NCBI RefSeq assembly: GCF_030811555.1
Contig: NZ_JAUSQZ010000001.1
Span: forward strand, 6,135,241 to 6,199,240
Reading direction: 5' to 3'
Length of the DNA: 64,000 nucleotides
Source of the DNA: Kineosporia succinea
GTDB lineage: Bacteria; Actinomycetota; Actinomycetes; Actinomycetales; Kineosporiaceae
How positions within the stretch are numbered: position 1 is the first letter of the stretch; the number at the start of each line of letters is the position of its first letter. Positions 39,944 to 48,965 of this stretch are shown here, piece by piece. Under the pieces are notes generated by a model that ran no database searches, was not told where the DNA came from, and was given only the letters and a program-made list of their open reading frames with translations. The position numbers and the translations under genes are program-made.

Positions 39944-42076
39944 TCAGGTCACCACGATCTTGCCGGTGTTCTGCGGGTAGATCGGGTCGTTGTAGAAGTA
40001 CTCACCCGGGCGCTCGAAGGTGTGCTGGAACGACTGCCCGGGCATCAGTGTCCCGGTGTCGAACTCGTACTCGAAGAAGCTCACCGCCCCGTGCGCCGAG
40101 GCGTTGCCGGCCGGGTTCACGAACGTGATCGTCGTGCCCCTGGGCACCCGGAGATGCTGCGGCGACATGGCGTTCTGGGCGACCAGGTTCTCGGTGGGGC
40201 CCGGCCCGTTGTTCCACACCCGCCCCAGCGTCACGGTGTTCCCGGCGGTCTCGCCGCTCACCGCGGCGGTGCGGATCTGATTGCGTTGGGACGGGGGAGT
40301 GGGCGCCGGCGCGGGCGTCACCTTGCCGTTCAGTTTGAAGGCCCACAGATGATCGCCGCGGGGGATGTCGGGGTAGGGCAGGCCGTTGCCGCCGGCGAAC
40401 ACCGCGAGGTACTGCTCACCGTCGATCTCGTAGGCGATCGGGCTGGTGTGCACGCCCGCGCCGCACTGGAAGCTCCAGAGGATCTCGGCGGTCTCGTCGT
40501 CCATCGCGTGCAGCACCCCGTCGGGACCGCCCTGGAACATCACCCGGCCGCCGGTGGTGAGGATGCCGTTGCCGTGCGCCAGTGACCACTCCCGCTCGAT
40601 GCTCCACACCACCGTGTTGTCGCGCGGGTCGACCGCCGCGATGCCGCCACCGAAGTACTCGCCCAGCGGGCGCGCGGTGTTGACCCGGCCGCCGACGGTG
40701 TTCGAGTACGCCGAGTTGATCAGGCCGTAGCCCACGTACAGCCAGCCGGTGTTCGGGTTGAACGACACGTGGGCCCAGTCGGCGCCGCCCCCGGCCCCGG
40801 GGAAGATGATGGTCGCGCGGTCCCAGAACGTGTCGAACGCGCCGCCGACCGGGTAGAACGGCACCGGGCGGGTCGCGTTGTCGAAGCGCGGCTTCTGCGG
40901 CATGAACGACTCGCCACCGGGAAAGGGCTGGGTGGGCGCGGTCTTCTGGCGCCGGTCCTGCGGCACCGGCTTCTCGGTCACACCCTGCACCGGTGTGCCG
41001 TCGCGGCGGTCGAGGACGAAGTACATGCCGACCTTGCTGCCGTAGGCCACGATCTTGCGGGTGCGGCCCTTGACCGTGATGTCGGCCAGCACCGGTGCCA
41101 TCACGTTGTCGTAGTCCCAGATGTCGTGGTGCACGGACTGGAAGTGCCAGCGCCGCCGCCCGGTCTTGGCGTCCAGGGCCACGATGCAGTTCGCGAACAG
41201 GTTGTCGCCCGCCCGCGTCGAGCCGTTGGTGCGCGGGTACGGATTGCCGAAAGTCCAGTACACCAGGCCCAGATCGGGATCGACCGCCGGATGGATCCAC
41301 GGCACCGCGCCACCGGTCTTCCAGCTCTCGCCCTCCCAGGTGTCACCGCCGAACTCGTCGGGCCCGGGGACGGCCCAGAACGTCCACCTCAGCTCGCCCG
41401 TGCGGGCGTCCAGCGCGTAGGCCCGCCCCCGTGCGCCCGCCGTGCTGCCCTGCATGCCCACGTAGATCAGCCCGTCCCAGTGCACCACCGCCCCGGCCAG
41501 CGAGCCGATCGAGCCGCCGCACTGCCCGTTCGCCGGGTCGCACGGCTCCGGGCTGCCCGCCGAGGTGTCTTCGGTGAGAAGCAGGGTCTTCCAGACGACC
41601 TGGCCGGTCTTCTTGTTCAGGGCGTAGACGTGGTTGTCGCCGGCGATGGTGAACACCCGATCGGCGTCGAGCGCCACGCCCCGCATGTTGATGCGGTCGG
41701 TGCCGACGTTCGTCTTCCACCGCGTGGCGCCGGTGCGCCCGTCGATCGCGAAGACGTTCTGCTGCTGCGTCTGCACGTACAGCACGCCCTTCTCGGCCAC
41801 CACCGTGCTCTGCTGAGCCTGCGAGGTGTCGCCACCCTCGAGGTTCACGTGCCAGGCCCCACCCAGCCGGCTCACGTTCTTCCGGGTGATCTGCCGGAGG
41901 GGGGAGTAGTTCTGGTTGCCGTAGTTGCCGCCCACCTTCGGGAAGCTGGCCCCGACCGGCCCGAAACTGCCCGGCTGGGGCGGGGTCACGGCGGCCTGGG
42001 CCTCCTGGGCCGACGTGGCCAGCACGGCACCGGCGGTGAGAGCGGAGGATCCGGTCAGGAACATGCGACGGTGCAT
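39944..42076 (-). CDS. Exported PQQ-type beta-propeller dehydrogenase with cupredoxin-like tail
   Basis: A 710-residue exported protein. The Tat-like signal peptide is MHRRMFLTGSSALTAGAVL with AQEAQA before cleavage. Residues about 50-600 are an eight-blade PQQ-dehydrogenase-type propeller with repeated blades such as VFAIDGRTGATRWKTNVG, VYALNKKTGQVVWKTLL, AYALDARTGELRW and LHAMDDETAEILW. The C-terminal 90 residues are cupredoxin-like (ITFVNPAGNASAHG, GEYFYNDPIYP), but the Cys and Met copper ligands expected near the end are absent, so type-1 copper binding is unlikely. GAGGAG lies before the ATG at 42076; an upstream ATG would bury the signal peptide. Divergent from a ThuA gene. Substrate unknown. 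Confidence 0.85.
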   Translation of the reverse strand: MHRRMFLTGSSALTAGAVLATSAQEAQAAVTPPQPGSFGPVGASFPKVGGNYGNQNYSPLRQITRKNVSRLGGAWHVNLEGGDTSQAQQSTVVAEKGVLYVQTQQQNVFAIDGRTGATRWKTNVGTDRINMRGVALDADRVFTIAGDNHVYALNKKTGQVVWKTLLLTEDTSAGSPEPCDPANGQCGGSIGSLAGAVVHWDGLIYVGMQGSTAGARGRAYALDARTGELRWTFWAVPGPDEFGGDTWEGESWKTGGAVPWIHPAVDPDLGLVYWTFGNPYPRTNGSTRAGDNLFANCIVALDAKTGRRRWHFQSVHHDIWDYDNVMAPVLADITVKGRTRKIVAYGSKVGMYFVLDRRDGTPVQGVTEKPVPQDRRQKTAPTQPFPGGESFMPQKPRFDNATRPVPFYPVGGAFDTFWDRATIIFPGAGGGADWAHVSFNPNTGWLYVGYGLINSAYSNTVGGRVNTARPLGEYFGGGIAAVDPRDNTVVWSIEREWSLAHGNGILTTGGRVMFQGGPDGVLHAMDDETAEILWSFQCGAGVHTSPIAYEIDGEQYLAVFAGGNGLPYPDIPRGDHLWAFKLNGKVTPAPAPTPPSQRNQIRTAAVSGETAGNTVTLGRVWNNGPGPTENLVAQNAMSPQHLRVPRGTTITFVNPAGNASAHGAVSFFEYEFDTGTLMPGQSFQHTFERPGEYFYNDPIYPQNTGKIVVT

Positions 42077-42247
42077 GAACACTCCTCGGGTGTGTACCAC
42101 TGAGCGGTACGAACGATCCATCGAACGGTAGACCCGATCCGAGCCGGGCGACAAGACTGTCCGGAACAAAAGCTTTCGCCACGATTCGGGAACCTCTATC
42201 GTCGTAGCCCATACCGACGTGACACCCGTGAACCACCAGGTGGACCG

Positions 42248-43273
42248 GTGAAATCAGTTCCGTTCCGCGCACTGTCGCGCAAGCGAAGGGACGAGCACGT
42301 GAACATTCGGTACGGCATCAAGAGCGGCCCCCTCCTCGTGGCCGTCATCACCGTGGTCATCGTCTGGGCCCTGAGCGGAATCGCCCGCCCGGCAGCCAGT
42401 CCCGGCGGCAGGCCCCAGGGGGCGCAGCAGCTCGGTGAACCCGACTACGGCGTCTGCCGCGGCACCGACCCGAAGTGCTACCACGACTGGGGCAACGTCA
42501 GCCCGGAGAACGGCGTGAGGGTCCTGGTCTACAGCCGCACCGCCGGCCCCCGCCACGCCAACCTCGGCCCGGCCCTCGCGGCCGGGCTCAACCCACCGCT
42601 GACCGACGCGAACGCCGCCCAGAAAGGCCTAGTCGCACTCGGTGCCGCCAACGGGTTCAGCGTCGACCACACCGAGGACGTGACCCAGCTGGCCAGTGCG
42701 GGCACCCTGCTGAAGTACGACGCGGTCGTGTTCCTCAGCACCACCCGCGACACGCTCGACGACGGCGCCCAGACCGCACTGCGTCAGTACGTCCGCGCCG
42801 GAGGCGGATTCGTCGGCATCCACAACGCGTTCGGCACCGAGTACAACTGGCCCTGGTACGAAGGGCTGCTCGGCAACGCCAACTTCTACGACCACGGCCC
42901 CTACCAGGCCGGCACCGTGCGAACCCTCGACCGCAGGGACGCGTCCACGAAATCCCTTCCGGCGAGCTGGGAGTACAAGGACGAGTGGTACAACCTCGTG
43001 CCCTTCCCGTCCCGGGTGCGGGTGCTCGCCACCGTCGACGAGAAGAGCCTCACCCAGGGCGTCACCGGCAACCTCGGGCATCCCGGTCACGGCGACTACC
43101 ACCCCGTCGCCTGGTGTCAGTACTACGACGGCGGAAGGGCTTTCCTGACCACTCTCGGCCACGGGCAGACCGCTTTCGACCCGGCCTCCACGAACGCGGG
43201 CGACAGGAACTTCCAGAAGCTCGTCGTCGGAGGAATCCTCTCCGCCGCCGGGGCCCAGCCGTTCTGCCGGTGA
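42248..43273 (+). CDS. ThuA-domain secreted/anchored protein
   Basis: A 341-residue protein with a basic N-terminus and one hydrophobic helix (about 28-48), so it is membrane-anchored or exported. Residues about 95-335 form a ThuA-like (glutamine-amidotransferase-type fold) domain: VLVYSRTAGPRH, YDAVVFLSTTRDTLDD, YVRAGGGFVGIHNAFGTEY, then the PVAWCQYYDGGRAFLTTLGH ending typical of ThuA proteins. A GTG at 42299 after AAGGGACG is an equally plausible, shorter start. It is divergent from the PQQ-type propeller gene; such pairs often concern sugar or sugar-acid oxidation. A strong terminator follows. Confidence 0.86.
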   Translation: MKSVPFRALSRKRRDEHVNIRYGIKSGPLLVAVITVVIVWALSGIARPAASPGGRPQGAQQLGEPDYGVCRGTDPKCYHDWGNVSPENGVRVLVYSRTAGPRHANLGPALAAGLNPPLTDANAAQKGLVALGAANGFSVDHTEDVTQLASAGTLLKYDAVVFLSTTRDTLDDGAQTALRQYVRAGGGFVGIHNAFGTEYNWPWYEGLLGNANFYDHGPYQAGTVRTLDRRDASTKSLPASWEYKDEWYNLVPFPSRVRVLATVDEKSLTQGVTGNLGHPGHGDYHPVAWCQYYDGGRAFLTTLGHGQTAFDPASTNAGDRNFQKLVVGGILSAAGAQPFCR

Positions 43274-43330
43274 ACGTGACGCGCACCCAGGCGTCCGAGG
43301 ACGAGTGACCGAACGTCAGGCGCAGCAAAG

Positions 43331-43365
43331 AACACCCCCTGTACCGCATCGGTACAGGGGGTGTT
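43331..43365. terminator. Bidirectional terminator
   Basis: Perfect 15-bp inverted repeat (43331-43345 and 43351-43365) with a 5-nt loop between the convergent ThuA (ends 43273) and shikimate dehydrogenase (ends 43371) genes. Confidence 0.9.
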
Positions 43366-43370
43366 GCCCG

Positions 43371-44216
43371 TCAGGCGGTTTCAGTGGCGACCAGTTCGCG
43401 GAAGTGTTCCGTCATGGCCGCGGCATCGGGGGTGCGGCCCGTGATGAGCGTGAACGTCTCGAGCGCCTGATGCACGGTCATCCCGGAACCGTTCAGCGTT
43501 CGGCAGCCCCGGGCGGCGGCCGTTCTCAGCAGTTCGGTCTGCAGGGGCCGGTAGACGATGTCGGCCACCCAGTGACGCGGCTGCAGGAGCCCCGGGTCGA
43601 AGGGCAGGCCCGGGCGGGCCGCCATTCCTGTGGGTGTGCAGTGGACGAAGCCGTCGGGATCCGGCCCCAGCTGACCGGTTTCGATCGCGGTGACCTCGGA
43701 GGCCGGGAACAACCCGGCCAGACGATCGGCGAGCGTGTGCGCCCGGTCGGGACGCACGTCCACGATGCGAAGCCGCCGTACGCCCAGGGTGAGCAGCGCG
43801 TGCCCCACCGACATCCCCGCCCCGCCGGCCCCCACCAGGGCCACGCACCCGAGCGGGACGTCCGGCAGGCCGGCCCGGAAGGAACGCGTGAAGCCGGTCC
43901 AGTCGGTGTTGCGGCCCAGCCGCCGGCCCTCGCGCAGGAGCACCGTGTTCACGCTGCCGAGCTCGGTGGCGAGATCGTCGAGTTCGTCGAGGTACGGCAG
44001 CACCCGGGTCTTGACGGGATGAGTGATGTTCAGCGCGTCGAACCCGAGAACCTCGGCCATCCGCAGCAACTCGCTGACGTCCTCGGTGCCGAGCTCGACG
44101 GTGCGGTAGATGTACGCCAGGCCCAGGCGATCGGCCGCGCGCATGTGCAGCGCGGGCGTCAGGGAGGGCCCGACCCCCGACCCGATGAGCCCGACCAGGA
44201 ACCGGTGCTCACCCAC
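43371..44216 (-). CDS. Shikimate/quinate 5-dehydrogenase
   Basis: A 281-residue NAD(P)-dependent shikimate or quinate dehydrogenase that interconverts quinate/shikimate and their 3-dehydro forms. The substrate-binding motif GSGVGPSLTPALH, catalytic NITHPVKT (Lys69), NTDWTGF and the nucleotide-binding GAGGAGMSVGHALL are all present, and TLNGSGMTVHQALETF closes the domain. The Asp in RIVDVRPDRA after the strand suggests NAD+, as in catabolic quinate/shikimate dehydrogenases. It is the last gene of a leftward operon and overlaps the dehydroshikimate dehydratase by 8 bp, pointing to catabolism rather than aromatic amino-acid synthesis. Confidence 0.92.
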   Translation of the reverse strand: MGEHRFLVGLIGSGVGPSLTPALHMRAADRLGLAYIYRTVELGTEDVSELLRMAEVLGFDALNITHPVKTRVLPYLDELDDLATELGSVNTVLLREGRRLGRNTDWTGFTRSFRAGLPDVPLGCVALVGAGGAGMSVGHALLTLGVRRLRIVDVRPDRAHTLADRLAGLFPASEVTAIETGQLGPDPDGFVHCTPTGMAARPGLPFDPGLLQPRHWVADIVYRPLQTELLRTAAARGCRTLNGSGMTVHQALETFTLITGRTPDAAAMTEHFRELVATETA

Positions 44217-45978
44217 GACGGGCCTCCCGGGACTGCGCGGCCAGCCGGACGGGGGCGTTGGCGGCTCCGTATCCGTCGTAACCGCCGATCCGCTGCAGCA
44301 CCTCGAAGAAGACCGAACCCACGGTGGCCGTGTAGAAGTGGATGAACTCGCCCTGGCCATCGCGGTCGTACATCAGCCCGAGCGCGCGGAAACGGTCGAG
44401 GCGCGCCGGGTCGAGGGCGAAGCGCGCCGCGAGGTCTTCGTAGTAGTTGCCCGGTACCGGCAGGGCCTCGACGCCGTGGGCCCGCAGCCTTTCGGCGACG
44501 GCCACGACGTCATCGGTGCGGAACGCCACGTGCTGGGCGAGCGCCCCCGGCCGGGCCGCGGCCGGGGCGACGTTCAGCACGAGCCGCACCCGGTGCTCCG
44601 GATCGGTCATGACCTGGCTGCTGATCAGCCCGGACGGCCCGGCGACCTGGGCGCTGCCGTCGACCTCCAGCCCGAGCAGGCTGCGGTGGAACAGGGTGGC
44701 CTCGGCGATGTCCTCCCAGGGCTGCACCAGGTTCACGTGGTCGATCGCGGTGACCGCGGAGCTCTCGGGACGCGGCGCCCCGTGGTCGAACTCGGCGATC
44801 CAGGGGGGCACGGTGGAGACCGGGCACAGGAAGATCTGGGTCCCGTCGGGGGCGGTGACGGCGTGCAGGGCGTCTTCGCCCTCGTGCACGCGCCGGAAGT
44901 CGGACGGGATGTGGAGCGTGCGGGCGCGGGCCAGGGCCGCGGGGGCGTCGGTGAGGTCGAACCCGAGGGCGGCGAGGTGGGGTCGGGGGGACGGGGCCTC
45001 GTTCACCACGACGCGGGCCGAGCCGCTGGTCCAGAGCCGGGCCGGGCGGGAACGGTGCGCGCCCCGGTAGTGGAAGCCGAGGTGAGCGAGCAGGGGCTCG
45101 ACGGTCTCGGGGGTGCGGGCACGGATCTCGGCGAAGGTGAAGGCGCCGGGCGCCGGCGCGGGTGGCCGGGCGGACGCACCGGCCGTCTCCAGAAGATCGA
45201 TGAGGGAGCGCAGGGCGTGCGCGGCGGTGCGACCGGGGTCGGTCTGCCGGAACACGTCGTTGAACACCTCCAGCGACAGCGGCCCGGTGTACCCGGCGCG
45301 CAGCACGTGCGCCAGGAAGCCCGGCAGGTCGAAACCGCCCTCGCCCGGGAAGAGCCGGTGATGGCGGCTCCAGCTGAGCACGTCGAGGCTCAGCACCGGG
45401 GCGTCGGCCAGTTGCACGAAGAAGATCTTCTCGCCCGGGATGTCGCCGATCGCCGCCGGGTCGTGCCCCCGCGAGAGGATGTGGAAGGAGTCCAGGCAGA
45501 GGCCGAGGCTCGGCTCGTCGACCTCCTGCACGAGCCTCCAGGCCTGACGGTAGTCGTCGACGTAGCGGCCCCAGGCCAGGGCCTCGTAGGCGATGCGCAC
45601 GCCGTGATCGGCGCCCAGCCGGGCCAGCGTGCGCAGCTGGCCGGGCATCGCGCCGGGATCCACGGCGGTGGCGACGTTGCTGCACAGCAGAACCGTGTCG
45701 ATCCCGAGACGCCGCATGAGCGTGAACTTGGCCGCGGCCCGGCGCAGGTTGTCGTCGAAGACCGCCGGGGGCACGCCCTCGATGTCGCGCAGCGGCTGGT
45801 AGAGCTCCAGCCTCAGCCCGAGCCGGTCGGCCAGGGCGCGGATCTCCTCGGGGGACTCGGGCGCCACCACCAGGTCGGGCTCGAACAGCTCGATCCCGTC
45901 GAACCCGGCCCGGGCGCAGGCGTGCATCTTGCCGACCAGGTCGCCGCTGAGCGACACCGTCGCCGTCGAGAGTCTCAC
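44209..45978 (-). CDS. qsuB: 3-dehydroshikimate dehydratase, QsuB type (TIM barrel + HPPD-like domain)
   Basis: A 589-residue two-domain enzyme converting 3-dehydroshikimate to protocatechuate. The N-terminal half (1-270) is a sugar-phosphate-isomerase/AP-endonuclease-2-like TIM barrel with metal ligands in EALAWGRYVDDY, LGLCLDSFHIL, FVQLADAP and LSLEVFND. The C-terminal half (about 290-570) is a 4-hydroxyphenylpyruvate-dioxygenase-like fold (AIDHVNLV, HVAFRTDDV, FFEVLQRIGGYDGYG), as in QsuB of Corynebacterium. It overlaps both neighbours by a few bases. Together with the dehydrogenase it channels quinate/shikimate to protocatechuate; no protocatechuate dioxygenase is in the window. Confidence 0.92.
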   Translation of the reverse strand: MRLSTATVSLSGDLVGKMHACARAGFDGIELFEPDLVVAPESPEEIRALADRLGLRLELYQPLRDIEGVPPAVFDDNLRRAAAKFTLMRRLGIDTVLLCSNVATAVDPGAMPGQLRTLARLGADHGVRIAYEALAWGRYVDDYRQAWRLVQEVDEPSLGLCLDSFHILSRGHDPAAIGDIPGEKIFFVQLADAPVLSLDVLSWSRHHRLFPGEGGFDLPGFLAHVLRAGYTGPLSLEVFNDVFRQTDPGRTAAHALRSLIDLLETAGASARPPAPAPGAFTFAEIRARTPETVEPLLAHLGFHYRGAHRSRPARLWTSGSARVVVNEAPSPRPHLAALGFDLTDAPAALARARTLHIPSDFRRVHEGEDALHAVTAPDGTQIFLCPVSTVPPWIAEFDHGAPRPESSAVTAIDHVNLVQPWEDIAEATLFHRSLLGLEVDGSAQVAGPSGLISSQVMTDPEHRVRLVLNVAPAAARPGALAQHVAFRTDDVVAVAERLRAHGVEALPVPGNYYEDLAARFALDPARLDRFRALGLMYDRDGQGEFIHFYTATVGSVFFEVLQRIGGYDGYGAANAPVRLAAQSREARRG

Positions 45979-46808
45979 CGGTGCCTCCCCGGCCCGGGCG
46001 CGGCCGGATCGAGGGGGGCCGGGGCGAGGAAGGTCGGCAGCAACGACGGCGGGATCGGGCCCTTGTTGCGCCGCCCGGACTGCCGCTCCTCCCAGGCGTG
46101 GGCCAGGATCCCGACGCTGCGGCTCAGCACGAAGAACCCCCGCGCCAGCTCGGGTTCGAAGCCGAGCTCGGCGTAGATGACGGCGGTCGCCCCGTCGATG
46201 TTCATCGGCACCGGATCGAGCCGGGCCTCCACCGCCAGGGCCGCGCTCAGGTGGTGCCCGGCGACCACGCCGGTCTCGACCGCCTCGGCCACCAGACCGA
46301 GCAGAGGGTCACGCCGCGGATCGCGGGGATGGAAGCGATGACCGAAACCCGGCAGGTAGCGAGACCTCTGACGCCACCGGTCGGTCACCTCGAGGGCCGC
46401 GGCCTCGGCCGTGACGCCGGTGCCGGTCAGCGCGACCACCTCGTCGAGCAGCGCGACGCACTGCTGCCCCGCGCCGCCGTGCGAGTCGCCGAGCGTGTTG
46501 ACCGCCGAGGCCATCGCGTTGTTGATACCGATGCCGCAGGTGACGGCCATCCGGGCGACGGCGATCGAGGGAGCCTGCGGGCCGTGGTCGAAGGCCGCCA
46601 CGATCGCCGCCTGCAGCAGGGCGGCCTGGCCGGGCGTGGGCCGGTCGCCGCGCACGAGCAGCCACATGCCGGTGACCAGGTCGGTCTGCCCGATCAGCTC
46701 CTGCACGGGGATGCCGCGATACTCCACCTCACCGGGCGCGATGCGGGTGACGGCCGTGGCCCACCAGTCGCTGACCTGCTCGAGAGTGGCCGGTTCGTAA
46801 CGGCTCAT
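45975..46808 (-). CDS. Citryl-CoA lyase-like (citrate synthase family) protein
   Basis: A 277-residue short citrate-synthase-fold protein of the citryl-CoA lyase-like group. Visible are YRGIPVQELIG at the N-terminus, the conserved active-site stretch LPGFGHRFHPRDPR near 155-168, and PMNIDGATAVIYAELGF near 198-214. Such proteins cleave or form a C-C bond in a CoA thioester. It overlaps the CoA transferase upstream and the dehydratase downstream (ATGA-type), so it is in the same operon. A CoA transferase plus lyase would activate and cleave a citrate- or citramalate-like acid; the actual acid is not known. Confidence 0.82.
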   Translation of the reverse strand: MSRYEPATLEQVSDWWATAVTRIAPGEVEYRGIPVQELIGQTDLVTGMWLLVRGDRPTPGQAALLQAAIVAAFDHGPQAPSIAVARMAVTCGIGINNAMASAVNTLGDSHGGAGQQCVALLDEVVALTGTGVTAEAAALEVTDRWRQRSRYLPGFGHRFHPRDPRRDPLLGLVAEAVETGVVAGHHLSAALAVEARLDPVPMNIDGATAVIYAELGFEPELARGFFVLSRSVGILAHAWEERQSGRRNKGPIPPSLLPTFLAPAPLDPAAPGPGRHR

Positions 46809-47980
46809 GCCCGCCCCCGCAGCCGGTCGAGCTCGGCGTTGTGCTCACCCAGCGCGGGTGGCGCCGACGTCGGGTGCAGGGCACGGCCGTCGAGATGCAC
46901 CCCGTTGCTGCTGGTGCGCACGGACCGCCCGGCCGGGACCGCACCCGGGGGGAACGGCACGTCGTGGAAGAACTCCCGGTGCGCCAGCTGCGGCGACTGC
47001 ACGGCCGCGGCCACCGTCAGGATGCGCGCGGCGGGCACCCCGGCTCCCGAGAGCTCCTTCTCCCAGGACGCCGCGTCGCGCCGGGCCAGGGCCGCGTCGA
47101 GCGCGGCGTTCAGCGCGGAACGGTTGGCCTTGCGCAGCTCCCGGGAGGCGAAGCGCCCGTCGTGCACCAGGTCGGGCCGCTCGACGATCCGGCACAGCGT
47201 CTCGAACTGGGACTGCCGGTTCGCGGCGATGTTCAGCGGGCCGTCGGCCGCGTGGAAGGTGCCCGAGGGCGCCGCGGTGGCGTTCTGGTCGCCCATCGGC
47301 TGCGTCTCCACCCCGCTGATCAGGTAGTTCGACACGGCCCAGCCCATCGCCGACAGCGAGGCCTCGAGCATCGACACGTCGAGGAACGCGCCTCCCCGCC
47401 CGGCCGCCCGACCGGCCAGGGCGCTGCTGATCGCGAACGCCGCCATCAGCCCGCCCACACTGTCGCTGACCGGGAAACCGATGCGCAGCGGGGCGGTCTC
47501 GGCCGTGCCGGTGATGCTCATCATGCCGGACAGGCCCTGGATCACCTGGTCGTAGGCGGGCGCCTGGCTGTCGGGCCCGTGCTGGCCGAAACCGGTGATG
47601 GCGCAGTAGATCAGCTGGTCGTTCAGGTCACGCAGCACATCCCAGTCGTAGCCCAGTCGCCGCAGCACCCCGGCCCGGTAGTTCTCGAGCAGCACGTCGG
47701 CGCCGCGCACCAGATCCTCGAACGCGGAGCGCCCCCCGGGCGACTTCAGGTCCAGCTCGAGCGACTTCTTGCCGGCGTTCTGGGCCAGGAACGAGGTGCC
47801 GATGCCCTGCTCGTTGAGCGCGGCGTCGGGGCCGAGATGCCGCGCCAGATCGCCTTCTCCGGGTTTCTCGACCTTGATCACCTCCGCGCCCATCAGGCCC
47901 AGCTGGTAGCTGCAGTAGGGACCGGCCAGGACGTTGGTCAGGTCCAGCACGCGAATGCCGGCCAGGGGTAGCTCTCTCAC
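46805..47980 (-). CDS. CaiB/BaiF family (class III) CoA transferase
   Basis: A 391-residue class III CoA transferase. The N-terminal signature LAGIRVLDLTNVLAGPYCSYQLGLMGAEVIKVE (in pieces), the catalytic Asp region within QAPAYDQVIQGLSGMMS, and PMGDQNATAAPSGTFHAADG are typical. It moves CoA between organic acids through a glutamyl/aspartyl intermediate. It is encoded 38 bp after IclR and overlaps the citryl-CoA-lyase-like gene by four bases. The partner gene suggests a dicarboxylate or tricarboxylate substrate; the family alone does not define it. Confidence 0.92.
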   Translation of the reverse strand: MRELPLAGIRVLDLTNVLAGPYCSYQLGLMGAEVIKVEKPGEGDLARHLGPDAALNEQGIGTSFLAQNAGKKSLELDLKSPGGRSAFEDLVRGADVLLENYRAGVLRRLGYDWDVLRDLNDQLIYCAITGFGQHGPDSQAPAYDQVIQGLSGMMSITGTAETAPLRIGFPVSDSVGGLMAAFAISSALAGRAAGRGGAFLDVSMLEASLSAMGWAVSNYLISGVETQPMGDQNATAAPSGTFHAADGPLNIAANRQSQFETLCRIVERPDLVHDGRFASRELRKANRSALNAALDAALARRDAASWEKELSGAGVPAARILTVAAAVQSPQLAHREFFHDVPFPPGAVPAGRSVRTSSNGVHLDGRALHPTSAPPALGEHNAELDRLRGRA

Positions 47981-48018
47981 TCGTGCCTCTTCCCGCGGCG
48001 CCAGTGCCGCACAACGAC

Positions 48019-48777
48019 TTACCCCTCGAAGGGATGAGTGAACCCTCGCCGGGTCATCTGCGCGCAGACCTCACGCAGAGCCGCGACGAAACCCTCGACC
48101 CGCTCGTCGGTGAAGCGGGCGGTGGGCCCGCTGATCGTCAGCGCCGACCCGACCCGGCCGGAGCGGGTCAGCACCGGCACCGCCACCGCCGACACCCCGA
48201 CCTCCCGCTCGCCGTGACTGAGCGCGAAACCGGCCTCGCGGGCCCGTTGCACCCCCTCGGCCAGCCGGGGCCCGGCATCGGGCACCGGAGCGGTGGCCGC
48301 GACGCGCTCGCGCAGACTCCCGGTGGCCTCCAGGAGAAGGATCTTGGACGAGGCGCCTCCCCACAGGGGGAGCTGGTCGCCGACGTGCACCACGTGCCGC
48401 AGGGTCTGCGTGCTCTGCTGCTGGGCGATACAGACCCGCTGAACATCGCGCCGCACGTAGAGATTCACGGTCTCGCTGGTGCTCTGCGACAGCTCACGCA
48501 TCAGGGCCCGGAACTCCTCGGGCAGCTCCCAGCCCTGGCGGGCCAGGTACGCCCATCGCCACAGGCCCGGGCCGGCCGTGATGCCGCGCGCGGTGCTCCA
48601 GACCAGACCGTTCTGCTCGAGGGTGTGGATCAGGCGCACCGCGGTGGTCTTGGCCAGAGCGGTCTCGGCGACGATCTCGGAAACCGTGACAGTGGTGCGC
48701 TCCTCGCTGAGCAGGGCCAGGATCTCGACGGCGCGCTGAACGCTGCGGACTCCTCCTGCAGTGCCCTCGTTGTCCAT
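48019..48777 (-). CDS. IclR-family regulator
   Basis: A 252-residue IclR-type regulator. The N-terminal winged helix has VQRAVEILALLSEERTTVTVSEIVAETALAKTTAVRLIHTL in blocks; the effector domain has LHVGDQLPLWGGASSKILL-like and GREVGVSAVAVPVL patterns with SALTISGPTARF. It is located between two divergent catabolic operons, being the first gene of the leftward one. A perfect dyad (48913-48929) lies between it and the rightward operon. Its ligand is probably an acid from the pathway. It is likely to control both directions. Confidence 0.93.
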   Translation of the reverse strand: MDNEGTAGGVRSVQRAVEILALLSEERTTVTVSEIVAETALAKTTAVRLIHTLEQNGLVWSTARGITAGPGLWRWAYLARQGWELPEEFRALMRELSQSTSETVNLYVRRDVQRVCIAQQQSTQTLRHVVHVGDQLPLWGGASSKILLLEATGSLRERVAATAPVPDAGPRLAEGVQRAREAGFALSHGEREVGVSAVAVPVLTRSGRVGSALTISGPTARFTDERVEGFVAALREVCAQMTRRGFTHPFEG

Positions 48778-48912
48778 GGACGGGTCCCCTTTCGGCCGGT
48801 GGATGACGGTGCTGACGTCGTGGTCGGGATCAGCCTGTCACCACGGGCCGTAGGCCGATTCTTCGGGGATGAATCCTTGCTAACCGCCCGAATCACCCCG
48901 TACGTTACACCA

Positions 48913-48929
48913 GGACCGTATAGCGGTCC
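48913..48929. promoter_or_regulatory. IclR operator candidate GGACCG-TATAG-CGGTCC
   Basis: Perfect 6-bp inverted repeat with an A/T-rich centre, 37 bp before the aldehyde dehydrogenase start and 136 bp from the IclR start. The centre TATAG could overlap a -10 element. Confidence 0.7.
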
Positions 48930-48965
48930 ATGAGTCCCATCTAGTGGTTCACGCGAAGGAGCGCC

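Noticed and set aside
44110-46176. 688-codon plus-strand open frame opposite the dehydratase
   Set aside because: No recognisable sequence; the minus strand encodes shikimate dehydrogenase, QsuB-type enzyme and citryl-CoA-lyase-like protein with overlapping starts.
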